Source: JBAXEO01 sp964541375
Lineage (GTDB): Bacteria; Actinomycetota; Coriobacteriia; Anaerosomatales; JAAXUF01
NCBI GenBank assembly: GCA_964541375.1
Contig: CAZIPT010000001.1
Location: forward strand, 1 to 64,000
Length of the DNA: 64,000 bases
Reading direction: 5' to 3'
In this document: positions 1 to 7,984 of the stretch, piece by piece
How positions within the stretch are numbered: the stretch's first letter is position 1
Layout of the letters: each line of letters opens with the position of its first letter
Notes under the pieces: model-generated
What the model was told of the DNA's origin: nothing
Databases searched by the model: none
The model's input: the letters and a program-made list of their open reading frames with translations, nothing else
Made by a program: the position numbers and the translations under genes

Positions 1-2
1 GG

Positions 3-269
3 TACGTGCTGGGCGTGGTGGGGGCCTGCGAGATCGGGACGCTGATGTGCGGCCACGTCGATGCCGAGACCGGCGAAGAGGTCGCGGGTCCGCGTGAGCT
101 CGTGCGCCTCGCGATCCCGCGCCGCACGTACACGCAGAGCCACGTCGACTACGTGATCGAGGTCGTCACCAAGGTGTTCGAGATGCGAGACGAGCTCCCC
201 GCCTACCGGATCGCCGAGCAGGCCCCGTTCCTGCGGCACTTCTCGGCGACGCTGGAGCGCCTGGGGTAG
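3..269 (+). CDS. tnaA: Tryptophanase, C-terminal fragment (cut by window edge)
   Basis: This is the last 88 codons of a PLP-dependent beta-eliminating lyase; the body lies upstream of the window. Tryptophanase converts tryptophan to indole, pyruvate and ammonia in the cytoplasm. The tail aligns by eye with the end of the complete tyrosine phenol-lyase at 19977-21377: ELVRLAIPRRTYTQSHVD here against [18 protein letters not shown] there. The segment CEIGTLMCG resembles tryptophanase (VEIGSF type) rather than the MERG motif of tyrosine phenol-lyase, which is why I prefer tryptophanase. A GTG at 6 is in frame but is certainly internal. The substrate call rests on a short C-terminal stretch and is moderately sure; membership of the family is very sure. 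Confidence 0.8.
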   Translation, partial: YVLGVVGACEIGTLMCGHVDAETGEEVAGPRELVRLAIPRRTYTQSHVDYVIEVVTKVFEMRDELPAYRIAEQAPFLRHFSATLERLG

Positions 270-280
270 GCCTGTTCTGG

Positions 281-318
281 CAACTCTTGTGTTGCCTTCG
301 ACAACTCTTGAGTAGCAT
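281..318 (+). promoter_or_regulatory. Tandem CAACTCTTG repeat and -10-like box before the toxin-antitoxin module
   Basis: The 9-mer CAACTCTTG occurs at 281-289 and again at 302-310, exactly 21 bp apart, about two helical turns. It is followed by a -10-like TAGCAT at 313-318 and then the GTG start at 329. A transcript starting 6-10 bases after that box would begin at or next to the GTG, so the mRNA could be leaderless, which fits the lack of a Shine-Dalgarno sequence. The repeats are a natural candidate operator for the XRE domain encoded just downstream. This is inferred from position and spacing only. Confidence 0.45.
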
Positions 319-328
319 ACTTTGTCAC

Positions 329-898
329 GTGAACACACTTGCCGACATAGGCACGGCACTGGTCGAGGCGCGCCGAGCGGGCGGTCTCACGCAGGCCGGG
401 CTGGCAGAACGCATAGGCGTGAAGCGGCAACAGGTGCAGCGGTGGGAGTCGCAGGCGTATCGCTCGGCGAGTCTCGAGCGCGTGAGCCAGGTTGCGGCCG
501 CGCTCGGGTTTGACGCGCTGATCGTTGACGGCTCGGTTCGGCTCACGGGCACAGCCGCGGCGTCGCCTGCCGACGGCGCTGCGGCTGCCCAGACTCCCGT
601 CCGCGAGCTGGGCGACATCGTCGCGAGGGTGCGCTCGCACGGCGACGAGCTCCGTGACAGCTATGGCGTGTCGAAGCTCGGCGTATTCGGCTCCTTCGCC
701 GATGCCCACCAGACCGAGGACTCCGACGTGGACTGCCTCGTGGAGTTCGAAGACTCCTCGGCGGCGGACACTCGCGAGCTGGAGGAGTACCTGCAGCGCA
801 TCCTGGGCAGGGAGGTCGACATCACCACCGAGGCCCGGCTGCGCTGGGAGATTCGCGCCGACGTCGCACGGGAGGTCGTCCGTGTGTGGGCAGCGTGA
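329..898 (+). CDS. XRE helix-turn-helix fused to MntA-type minimal nucleotidyltransferase (antitoxin)
   Basis: A 189-aa protein with two parts. Residues about 5-60 form an XRE/Cro helix-turn-helix (TQAGLAERIGVKRQQVQRWE). Residues about 92-189 form a minimal nucleotidyltransferase with GS at 121-122 and DVD at 133-135, the GSX10DXD motif, and a likely third carboxylate at D164. In HepT/MntA systems the MntA enzyme transfers AMP from ATP to a tyrosine of HepT and so neutralises it. The HepT-like partner follows at 882 and overlaps this gene by 17 bases, so the two are translationally coupled. The HTH probably makes this polypeptide both antitoxin and autoregulator. GTG 329 was chosen because the HTH starts directly after it; the earlier in-frame start at 287 adds residues unrelated to the family. 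Confidence 0.85.
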   Translation: MNTLADIGTALVEARRAGGLTQAGLAERIGVKRQQVQRWESQAYRSASLERVSQVAAALGFDALIVDGSVRLTGTAAASPADGAAAAQTPVRELGDIVARVRSHGDELRDSYGVSKLGVFGSFADAHQTEDSDVDCLVEFEDSSAADTRELEEYLQRILGREVDITTEARLRWEIRADVAREVVRVWAA

Positions 899-1277
899 GC
901 CTCTCCTCTACGTCAACGACATGGTCGAGTCGGCCGAGCGCATCCTGGCCGTGTGCGCCGGTATACCCGCCGAGCAGATCCTCGATGACGTGGACCGCGC
1001 CGACATCGTGCTCTGGCGTCTGACGGTTCTGGGCGAGGCAGCCAAGAGCGTCTCCCCTTCGGTTCGCGCCGAGCACCCGGAGGTGGCCTGGAGCGACGCC
1101 GCGCGCCTCCGCGACCGCATCGTCCACCACTACGAGGGGCTGGACCCTAACCGGATATCCGAGGTGGTCGGCAGCGACATCCCTCGGCTGCTCACGGCGC
1201 TGAGGCCGCTCCAAGCGCGGTTGCTCGAGGACTGGCGGAGACGCGAGGAGGAACTGGGCGAGCCGAGCGGGTGGTGA
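882..1277 (+). CDS. HepT-like toxin (DUF86 family)
   Basis: A 131-aa all-helical protein of the HepT/DUF86 family. The diagnostic RX4HXY motif is visible as R77-DRIV-H82-H-Y84; in studied HepT toxins this motif is the RNase active site and its tyrosine is the AMPylation target of MntA. The family signatures RADIVLWRLTVLGEAAK and an EHPEVAW-like segment are also present. The GTG at 882 lies inside the upstream antitoxin gene and restores the family N-terminus (EPLLYVNDMVESAERI). A start at ATG 921 would cut off the first helix. The order is antitoxin then toxin, in one transcript. RNase function is inferred from the family. Confidence 0.85.
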   Translation: MCGQREPLLYVNDMVESAERILAVCAGIPAEQILDDVDRADIVLWRLTVLGEAAKSVSPSVRAEHPEVAWSDAARLRDRIVHHYEGLDPNRISEVVGSDIPRLLTALRPLQARLLEDWRRREEELGEPSGW

Positions 1278-1281
1278 TCGC

Positions 1282-2250
1282 CTAGGCGATCGACTCGGCC
1301 TCGGCGGGCGCTGCGCCGCCTCCGCGCGACCCTGCTCGGAGCACCATGTACGCGCCGGTCAGGATTCCGACCGCCGCCACAGCCGTGATGGGCGCCGGAC
1401 GCTCGCCGAGAACGATGGCGGCGAGCGCGATGCCAAAGAGCGGCTGCGTGAACTGCACCGACGCGATGCGGCTGATGCCGCCCTTTGCGAGCGCCCAGTA
1501 CCACGCGACGTAGCCCAGCACCGACGTCAGAAACGCAAGCACCAGGATCGAGCCCCACGCCGCAGCGCCCGCGTGGGGCACACCCGTGTGGGCGAGCTGC
1601 CACGCCATCAGCGGAAGCAGCACGACCGCCGAGCCGGCAGCACCCCACAGGGTGGTCGGCAGACTGGCGTAGCCGCTCTGCGTGAGCCGCGCGCCCGCGA
1701 CGTAGCCCAGCGCGCAGATCGCCGACGACGTCAGCACGATCAGATCGCCCTTGAGGCTGGAGCCCTGGGTGGCACCGGCGGTGCGCCAGACGATGACTAC
1801 GGCCTCGCCTGCCAGCGCGATGACGCATCCGGCGATCCAGGTCTTGGAGACGCGCCGCCGCTCGATCAGCGTGCCGAACAGGCTCGTGAACACCGGTAGC
1901 GTGGCCAGCACCAGCGCGCCGTGCATCGCCGAGGTCGATGACTGGCCCACCGTGAACAGCAGCGGGAAGGCGATGAAGGCCGCGAAGCCCGAGAACGCGA
2001 GCAGCTGCCTGCCGCGAGTGTCGGTCGGGAGCGGCTGACGCATCAGCAGCGCGAGCGGCAGAGCGAGGCAGCCGGCGAGCACGGTGCGCAGAATGCCGAC
2101 GAGCAGGGGGTCTATCTCGGCGACCGCGAGCTTGGAGAACAGCGGCGTCCCGCCCCAGACGACCATAAGCGCAAGAGCGACGGCGACGGGGACCCAGGGC
2201 TTGTCGGCGAGTCGGCGGTGCTGTGGGTCGTTGCCGGAATCCCCCAACAC
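1282..2250 (-). CDS. EamA/DMT-family transporter
   Basis: A 322-aa inner-membrane protein with about ten hydrophobic helices in two repeated halves, the layout of the drug/metabolite transporter (EamA) superfamily. Recognisable segments are ALALMVVWGGTPLFSKLAV at the start of the first repeat and LTSVLGYVAWYWALAKG late in the second, both typical of EamA members. Such proteins usually export amino acids, metabolites or drugs; the substrate cannot be read from sequence. The GTG start shares one base with the stop of the PASTA gene upstream (TAGTG at 2248-2252), so the two are coupled. Its 3' end converges with the HepT gene, four bases away. Confidence 0.88.
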   Translation of the reverse strand: MLGDSGNDPQHRRLADKPWVPVAVALALMVVWGGTPLFSKLAVAEIDPLLVGILRTVLAGCLALPLALLMRQPLPTDTRGRQLLAFSGFAAFIAFPLLFTVGQSSTSAMHGALVLATLPVFTSLFGTLIERRRVSKTWIAGCVIALAGEAVVIVWRTAGATQGSSLKGDLIVLTSSAICALGYVAGARLTQSGYASLPTTLWGAAGSAVVLLPLMAWQLAHTGVPHAGAAAWGSILVLAFLTSVLGYVAWYWALAKGGISRIASVQFTQPLFGIALAAIVLGERPAPITAVAAVGILTGAYMVLRAGSRGGGAAPAEAESIA

Positions 2251-2762
2251 TAGGGAGCCTTGAAGAGAAGAAGGACGGTCGTCCCCGGCCTCACGACAAC
2301 GCCGCCCTGCGGCAGCCGGTCGACAACCACGTTGGACTGCGGATCGTTGATCTGCGTGATGACGGCGACGCCGATCGCAACCGGCCTGCCCGTCATCCAG
2401 CTGGTGCCGGGAGACGGGGCCTGATCGAGGACGACACCCGCAGTGGCGGTTCCGAAGACGCTGACGCTCGTTGGAAGGTAGAGGGCATCGGACAGTTTCT
2501 GGACGGCCTGCTCGGCGGTCAGACCGGTGACGACGGGGACGTCGGCGGCCACCGGCGAGACCGACACGGTGATGTCGACTGACGAACGGCTCGGCACCTT
2601 GGTCGACGGAGCCGGGCTCTGCCTGGCAACGAGCCCGGGACCGACTGAACCGGTCGCGGACTGGCCCGACCGACCCACTTTGAGCCCGGCACTCTTGATG
2701 AGTTGCGTGGCTGCGGCAGCGGGCTTCAGCCTCACGTCGGGAACGACGGTCGGCCGCTTCAC
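2250..2762 (-). CDS. PASTA-domain protein lacking an in-frame membrane anchor
   Basis: About 170 aa carrying two PASTA-type repeats (from VVPDVRLKPAAAATQLIKSA and VPVVTGLTAEQAVQKL) and a shorter C-terminal remnant. PASTA modules normally sit outside the membrane and bind peptidoglycan fragments, usually behind a transmembrane segment. Here that segment is encoded in another frame at 2759-2845. The GTG at 2762 overlaps the stop of that short frame as GTGA, so the pair could be read as two coupled cistrons, but a single protein broken by a frameshift is the simpler reading. No kinase domain is attached. Downstream it is coupled to the EamA gene. Confidence 0.6.
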   Translation of the reverse strand: MKRPTVVPDVRLKPAAAATQLIKSAGLKVGRSGQSATGSVGPGLVARQSPAPSTKVPSRSSVDITVSVSPVAADVPVVTGLTAEQAVQKLSDALYLPTSVSVFGTATAGVVLDQAPSPGTSWMTGRPVAIGVAVITQINDPQSNVVVDRLPQGGVVVRPGTTVLLLFKAP

Positions 2763-2845
2763 GAAGACAGCGGCATGATGACGGCGATCGCTGCGGCGAG
2801 CGCGATGCATATGCCGATCAACCATCGGTAGGTCTTGCTCGACAC
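2759..2845 (-). CDS. Short transmembrane segment, probable frameshifted N-terminus of the PASTA gene
   Basis: A 28-aa frame from GTG 2845: a few polar residues (SSKTYRW) and then one strongly hydrophobic stretch (LIGICIALAAAIAVIMPL). This is what an anchored PASTA protein should have at its N-terminus. The reading frame ends at TGA 2759-2761, exactly where the +1/-1 frame carrying the PASTA repeats opens. No slippery homopolymer is visible at the junction. Possible explanations are a real frameshift mutation, a sequencing error, or true two-cistron expression through the GTGA overlap. Confidence 0.5.
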   Translation of the reverse strand: MSSKTYRWLIGICIALAAAIAVIMPLSS

Positions 2846-2981
2846 GGCAGGCCCTCTCGGCGTCGCAGATGGGTTCGCACCCACAATGGTAGCCGACGGG
2901 CGTCCAGAAGGACGAACCGGGTCGCGCTCAGAACACAGCGGATTACGGCCGGCCACCCGACAAGCCTCCCTAATCTGTGGG

Positions 2982-2989
2982 TATATAAG
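2982..2989 (+). promoter_or_regulatory. Possible -10 element upstream of the large exported protein
   Basis: TATATAAG stands out as AT-rich in the 200-base divergent gap between the PASTA gene and the large surface protein starting at 3045. A GACA-containing -35-like sequence lies around 2957-2962, but the spacing of 19 or more is longer than ideal. The call is tentative. Confidence 0.35.
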
Positions 2990-3044
2990 CCCTCGCATCA
3001 CCCGTGCGCAGGCTGCGCACTCCACAACATGGCTGGGGGGCTCC

Positions 3045-6000
3045 ATGAACACTCGACGCCGAGGTTACGCGCGCGGACTCTTCGTCCTGCTCTTCGCATC
3101 GATCTTCCTCCTGGCGATTCCCACCCTCGGGCTCGCGCTCGTGCCGGCAGGGACGGTGACAGGCGTTGTCACCGACTCGTTCGATGCCCCGGTTGTGGGT
3201 GCCACGGTGTCAGCCGACAGCGCGACATCGTCGGAATCGACGACCACCGATGCCGACGGCGAGTACGTCATCTCGGGTCTCGCCAACGGGACCTATTACG
3301 TGTCCGCCACGGCGACCGGGCTCTCGAGCGGCGAGAGCACAGAGGTCGTGATCTCGGGCTCTGCGGGTGTCACACGGAACATCAAGCTGTACAACCCCGG
3401 CAACATCATCGGACAGGTCACCGGCCCCGGCGGTTCGGCGCTGCTCTCAGAGACGATTTCAGCCCGGTGGCTCTTGGGCCTTGGGTGGACCGACACGACG
3501 GTGCTGCCGGATGGGTCGTTCGCCCTCATCGATCTGATGCCGGGTGAGTCCCAGGTCAGGTTCTTCGACGATAGCGGCACCTACGCCACGAAACTCGTCA
3601 CCGTCACCGTCGAAGCGGCGGAGACCACGACGTTGGTCTCGCCGGTCGAGCTCGAGCTCGCCGGTTCGATGTCCGGCGTCGTCGAAGATGCCGGCCATGA
3701 GCCGATCTCTGGTGCAGTCGTCAGAATCGCCGAGAAGGACGACCCCGATCTCTGGATCTGGTCGACCACCACCAACGCGCTGGGCGAGTACACGATTCCC
3801 GGGTGTCCAACCGATGAGATGACGCTGGACGGCGCCTACTACATCATGGCCTCGGCTCCCGGCTACGAGGCGCGGTTCTACAACAACGCGGCGACCCTTG
3901 CCGCCTCGACCTCAACCAGCTTCACGGTGGGGGACTTCGTCGTGGACCGGGACTTCACGCTTCCCGACGACTCGTCGACCCCGCTGGGCGGCTCGGCGAC
4001 CAAGGTCAGCGGCGATGTGACCTCCCGGACGCTCGGCGTCATGGCGGCGCGATCGGCCGATGGTCGGCTCGCGTGGACCGCTGGTACGGAACAAAGTGGG
4101 GTATTGGCGATCGCCATCCGAGACCTCGCCGAGGACACGGTCTCGAAGGCGGGCACCGTGTCGAACTCCTTCGATGTCAGCGCGGAGTACGTCTTCTGGG
4201 GCGACCAGGTGCTGAACACCTCGACACTTGAGTTGGTTCGCACGCTCGACGTGCCCTTCGCGATCAACTATGTCGTGTGCGATGACACGTACGTCGCTTA
4301 TCTTGGCGACTCTCAGCTCAAGATGGTGCGGATCGGCGACTCTTGGGATGAATCCCAGACGGTACCCTTGGACAATCTGTGGGAAGCCTACATTCGCCCC
4401 GGGGCCGTGCACGAAGGCCGTGTCGTGATCAACCGCTACGGCGAGGTTCCCGAGCTCTACAGCTACCTCGACGACACCCTCACACCGCTGACCAAGCTTG
4501 CCGGCGAGACTTCAATCATGAACGCGGTACTTTGCGGCGGCGACGTCGTCTACTCGAACGGGGCCACGCTCAAGGCGTTCGACATCGGCGACGAAACCAT
4601 CCGCACGCTCTTCACCGCGTCGGCTGAGCCGGACTGCCAGATCGATTCGATTGTGAGCGACGGCGATTCGGTGCTCTTCCGCGACTGGGATCGCACGCAA
4701 CCCGATGGTGAGCCCGAGCAGTTCAACAACATCCGCTACCAGGTGTGGAACTCCTCGACGTCGCAGGTGACCACTGCGACCACGGATGAAGGTCCCCTGT
4801 TGACGCTCGAAGTTGCGGATATCGATGGGTCGTACGCGTACATGTCCCAGGCGAGCGGTGTGTATCAGTACCCGGTTGCCGGGGGCAGCGCCGTGCAGGT
4901 CGATGAGCCCGTCTACGAGCCCGCCGACCACATCAAGCCGGCCGTGAACTCCGGCGAGACATTCTTCCTCGACAACCGTGACTACCCCGAGATGAATCGC
5001 GGCACGCAGAACTCCGACTTCGACATCTACGCTCGAAAGCTCGGCGCTTCCGAGCGCAAGATCGACACCAAGGTCGCGACTTCAGACGGACCGTGGATGC
5101 GGCCGCAGGTCGGGCCCAGCTTCGCGGTCTACGCCGTGGACAACGGCGCCGACGAGCACTCGCAGTCGCTGGTCGATCTCGTGGCGTACGACAAGGAGTC
5201 CGAGACGATAGAGTCCGTCGCCTCAGGACTCAACTGGGGCAGTCTGACCTATCAGCTCGACGGAGACGCCGTGTTCGTGTCGGACGACCCCGATGTCCAG
5301 GACGGTGTTCCCGGCGAGCTTCGTCGGATCGACATCGCGACCGGCCATATCGACGTGGGTCCGCCCGCAGTCGACTACAACCTGCGGTTCCTCGCTTCGG
5401 ATGGCTACGCGCTTTACACATCGACGACGGACGGCAAGCTGTCGCTGTGGAATGCAGACACCGATGTGGCAGTAGACACGACGATGCCCGCAGGTTTCGA
5501 CTTCGACAAGGCGGCGTTCGACTATCCGTACGTCGCCTACGTCGAGGGCTATCTCGAAAGCGGTCCGGTCAAGGTCGTCAACGTCGTTGACGGCGAGATC
5601 AACACACTCTGTGAATGGGATTGGCTGACCACACCGAACGGCTGGCTCCAAGGTCCGATCGATATTCAGGCCAACACCGTTGTGGCGGGCAATCATCTGT
5701 ACTCGTTCCGCAACGGGTTCGACTCCATCGCCTGCTACAACTTCGGGTCAGCCGGCGCGGTAGACGGACTCGACCTGGGCGGCGGATACCTCGTCTACAC
5801 CCAGGGCGACGCGGTCTACCGTCGCGATATCACGAACATGGTGCTCGGCGGGATCTGCGGTACTGTTACAGATCACAATCATGCCGCTCTCAACGGCGTA
5901 TCCGTCGAGATCAGCAGTGGTGGAACCACAACGACGGCAGGAGCGGGTGGCTACTCGTTCAGCTCTGTACCGCCCACGACCTACGCGCTGCACTTCTCGA

Positions 6001-7418
6001 AGTCCGGCTATCACTCGGTTACTGCAACGACCGTTGTCGTCAGTCCCGAGGCCACCACCACACTCAACGTTCAACTGAACGAGAGTGTGCCTCCCACAAA
6101 GCCCACCGGGCTCTACTACAGCGCCATAACCACGACGAGCGTCACGCTCTCGTGGACGGCTAGCACCGACACCGGCGGCTCAGGGGTCGATCACTACGAG
6201 GTCTACGCAGACGGTGAGTCCGTCGCCACGACCACGGGCGTCAACTACCGGGTGACCGGCGCCGCCGGCAGCAGCGCGCTCTACACCGTTGTCGCCGTCG
6301 ATGAAGTCGGCAACCGGTCTGTGACATCCGACGGCAAGATAGTCACGATTCCCGGGCAGAGTGGCTCACAACAGGTGGGGACCGGCGAGACCACAGTCAC
6401 GGTGAGTCTCGGCGGAGGCGACGAGCTCGTTGCCGCATTCGACAACGTGACGTCGGCGGGGCTGCTCCAGATTCTGGTGACCGGTCAGCCTCCCGTAGCC
6501 CTCGATTCCGGCTTCCGGATCCTTGGAACCTGCTACAACATCACGTTCAGCGGCAGCTTTGCACCGTCGATGACGATAACAGCGCCCTACGATCCTCTCA
6601 TTCCCGACGGCCAAGCTCTGGAGATGCAGGTGCATCACTGGACCGGGGCCGCGTGGGTGCATTTGGTCCCGACGAGCGTCGACACCGTCAATCACACGGT
6701 CACCTTCGTGACTGGCACACTCTCGCCGTTCGCGCTGGTGTTGGAGAGCAGCATCGGCTCGACGACGACGCTCGACGCGGGCTTCGGTTCCGCCGCCGGT
6801 CCCAGCACCTACGCGGTACGTCCGGCGACGATCGTCGGGCTGCTCAAGGACAGTCTGAGCGACCCCCTGCCCGGCAAGACGGTGATCGTGCAGGCCGAGT
6901 ACAGCGCAGGGTCTTGGACCAACGTGGGGACCGCCACCGACGCTGGCGCCGGTGCGTACACGTACGCAGTCCCGGCACCGCTTGTGCAGACCGCGTATCG
7001 CTTGCGTTTCGCTGGGGATGCGTTCAACGATGCGTCGAACAGCGTCTCGTTGACGTTGTCGCCGCCGACAACGACCCTCTACAACCCCACCGTCTCGGCG
7101 ACGAAACCCAAGCACGGCCGGACGGCGACGTTCAAGGCCTGGATCACCCCAGGCGCGGCCGCACTCGCAGGCACCGGAACCATGCGGCTCTACCGCTGGG
7201 AGACCAAGCGGGTGTGGCGCAAGGTGGGCCGCAAGTGGAAGCGTGTCAACGTCAAGTACTGGCGCCTCAGGACCACCAAGACCATGACTGCGAACACAGA
7301 GGGGCGCTTCGTGGCCACGTACAAGCCCACGTACAAGGGCAGCTGGAAGATGGTCGTCTCTTACTCAGGCGCCGGCTATCTGCCGAGCTCGATCAGCAAG
7401 ACGTTCTACGTGAAGTAG
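3045..7418 (+). CDS. Large exported protein: carboxypeptidase-regulatory-like repeats, beta-propeller region, Fn3 and C-terminal Ig-like module
   Basis: A 1457-aa exported protein. It begins with a signal peptide (NTRRRGYARGLFVLLF, then a hydrophobic core ending near LGLALVPAG). Two carboxypeptidase-regulatory-like beta-sandwiches follow (TGVVTDSFDAPVVGATV; SGVVEDAGHEPISGAVV). A middle of roughly 600 residues has repeating strands and looks like a WD/TolB-type propeller. Then come a third regulatory-like domain (CGTVTDHNHAALNGVSVE), a fibronectin type III domain (TSVTLSWTASTDTGGSGVDH) and a final Ig-like module ending KPTYKGSWKMVVSYSG. ATG 3045 follows GGGGGG at a suitable distance; the frame is open further upstream but without a signal sequence. 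No LPXTG motif is seen, so it is secreted or held by another means. The role is unknown; adhesion or polymer binding is a guess. Confidence 0.85.
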   Translation: MNTRRRGYARGLFVLLFASIFLLAIPTLGLALVPAGTVTGVVTDSFDAPVVGATVSADSATSSESTTTDADGEYVISGLANGTYYVSATATGLSSGESTEVVISGSAGVTRNIKLYNPGNIIGQVTGPGGSALLSETISARWLLGLGWTDTTVLPDGSFALIDLMPGESQVRFFDDSGTYATKLVTVTVEAAETTTLVSPVELELAGSMSGVVEDAGHEPISGAVVRIAEKDDPDLWIWSTTTNALGEYTIPGCPTDEMTLDGAYYIMASAPGYEARFYNNAATLAASTSTSFTVGDFVVDRDFTLPDDSSTPLGGSATKVSGDVTSRTLGVMAARSADGRLAWTAGTEQSGVLAIAIRDLAEDTVSKAGTVSNSFDVSAEYVFWGDQVLNTSTLELVRTLDVPFAINYVVCDDTYVAYLGDSQLKMVRIGDSWDESQTVPLDNLWEAYIRPGAVHEGRVVINRYGEVPELYSYLDDTLTPLTKLAGETSIMNAVLCGGDVVYSNGATLKAFDIGDETIRTLFTASAEPDCQIDSIVSDGDSVLFRDWDRTQPDGEPEQFNNIRYQVWNSSTSQVTTATTDEGPLLTLEVADIDGSYAYMSQASGVYQYPVAGGSAVQVDEPVYEPADHIKPAVNSGETFFLDNRDYPEMNRGTQNSDFDIYARKLGASERKIDTKVATSDGPWMRPQVGPSFAVYAVDNGADEHSQSLVDLVAYDKESETIESVASGLNWGSLTYQLDGDAVFVSDDPDVQDGVPGELRRIDIATGHIDVGPPAVDYNLRFLASDGYALYTSTTDGKLSLWNADTDVAVDTTMPAGFDFDKAAFDYPYVAYVEGYLESGPVKVVNVVDGEINTLCEWDWLTTPNGWLQGPIDIQANTVVAGNHLYSFRNGFDSIACYNFGSAGAVDGLDLGGGYLVYTQGDAVYRRDITNMVLGGICGTVTDHNHAALNGVSVEISSGGTTTTAGAGGYSFSSVPPTTYALHFSKSGYHSVTATTVVVSPEATTTLNVQLNESVPPTKPTGLYYSAITTTSVTLSWTASTDTGGSGVDHYEVYADGESVATTTGVNYRVTGAAGSSALYTVVAVDEVGNRSVTSDGKIVTIPGQSGSQQVGTGETTVTVSLGGGDELVAAFDNVTSAGLLQILVTGQPPVALDSGFRILGTCYNITFSGSFAPSMTITAPYDPLIPDGQALEMQVHHWTGAAWVHLVPTSVDTVNHTVTFVTGTLSPFALVLESSIGSTTTLDAGFGSAAGPSTYAVRPATIVGLLKDSLSDPLPGKTVIVQAEYSAGSWTNVGTATDAGAGAYTYAVPAPLVQTAYRLRFAGDAFNDASNSVSLTLSPPTTTLYNPTVSATKPKHGRTATFKAWITPGAAALAGTGTMRLYRWETKRVWRKVGRKWKRVNVKYWRLRTTKTMTANTEGRFVATYKPTYKGSWKMVVSYSGAGYLPSSISKTFYVK

Positions 7419-7984
7419 CAGCCTGACGCGAGGGCAACTGACCGAGAGCCCGTCGGAGTCTGAACTGGGACAGATTGCCCCGGCAACAATGGAGCATTTC
7501 GCGATCAGGAATTGGGCGCAGCTCAGGAACCGCTGCGTTTTGGCGCGAGGAAAGCCCTGGTGCGCCGGCACTCTGGCCAAGGGCAGACGCCCGGAGGGTC
7601 CGGGAAAGAGACCTGAAGAGGACCTCGACGCGAGGTGCCACCGACTGAAGGTCGAGATGTCTACCTAAAGGAATCGATCGCCTCGCCGGAGAAAGCAAGA
7701 CGAGCGCGCGATAGGTGACTTTCGTCCATTCGTTGAGGCATGCCTCGCCCGGCCGGAACTCGTAGTGTGCTGGACCCGGGAGAAGTACCTGCCGCTGCCA
7801 CCGGGACGGCGTCCTTCTCCGCTGGAGAGGAGCTTCCTCAGCGACTTGGGGTTTGAAATGGGCCACCAATGTCACCGAGTTCACGGGCAGCGCGCGAGAG
7901 TCCACCGCTCGCTGCAGCCCAGAGACACGAGAAGAGGCCCGATTGTCCGGACCCCCGCTCGTGATCGTGCCGTTGGCGCCTCCG
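7419..7984. other. Gene-free convergent interval, 566 bases
   Basis: This interval lies between the 3' ends of the surface protein and the multiheme cytochrome. An open frame on the minus strand (7393-7905) has no recognisable domain, is rich in Arg, Ser and Pro and overlaps the neighbouring gene, so I do not call it. I saw no convincing terminator, tRNA or riboswitch, only scattered short GC-rich inverted repeats. Confidence 0.5.

Noticed and set aside
7393..7905. 170-codon minus-strand frame in the convergent gap
   Set aside because: No ribosome site or domain, Arg/Ser/Pro-rich, and it overlaps the end of the surface protein gene.
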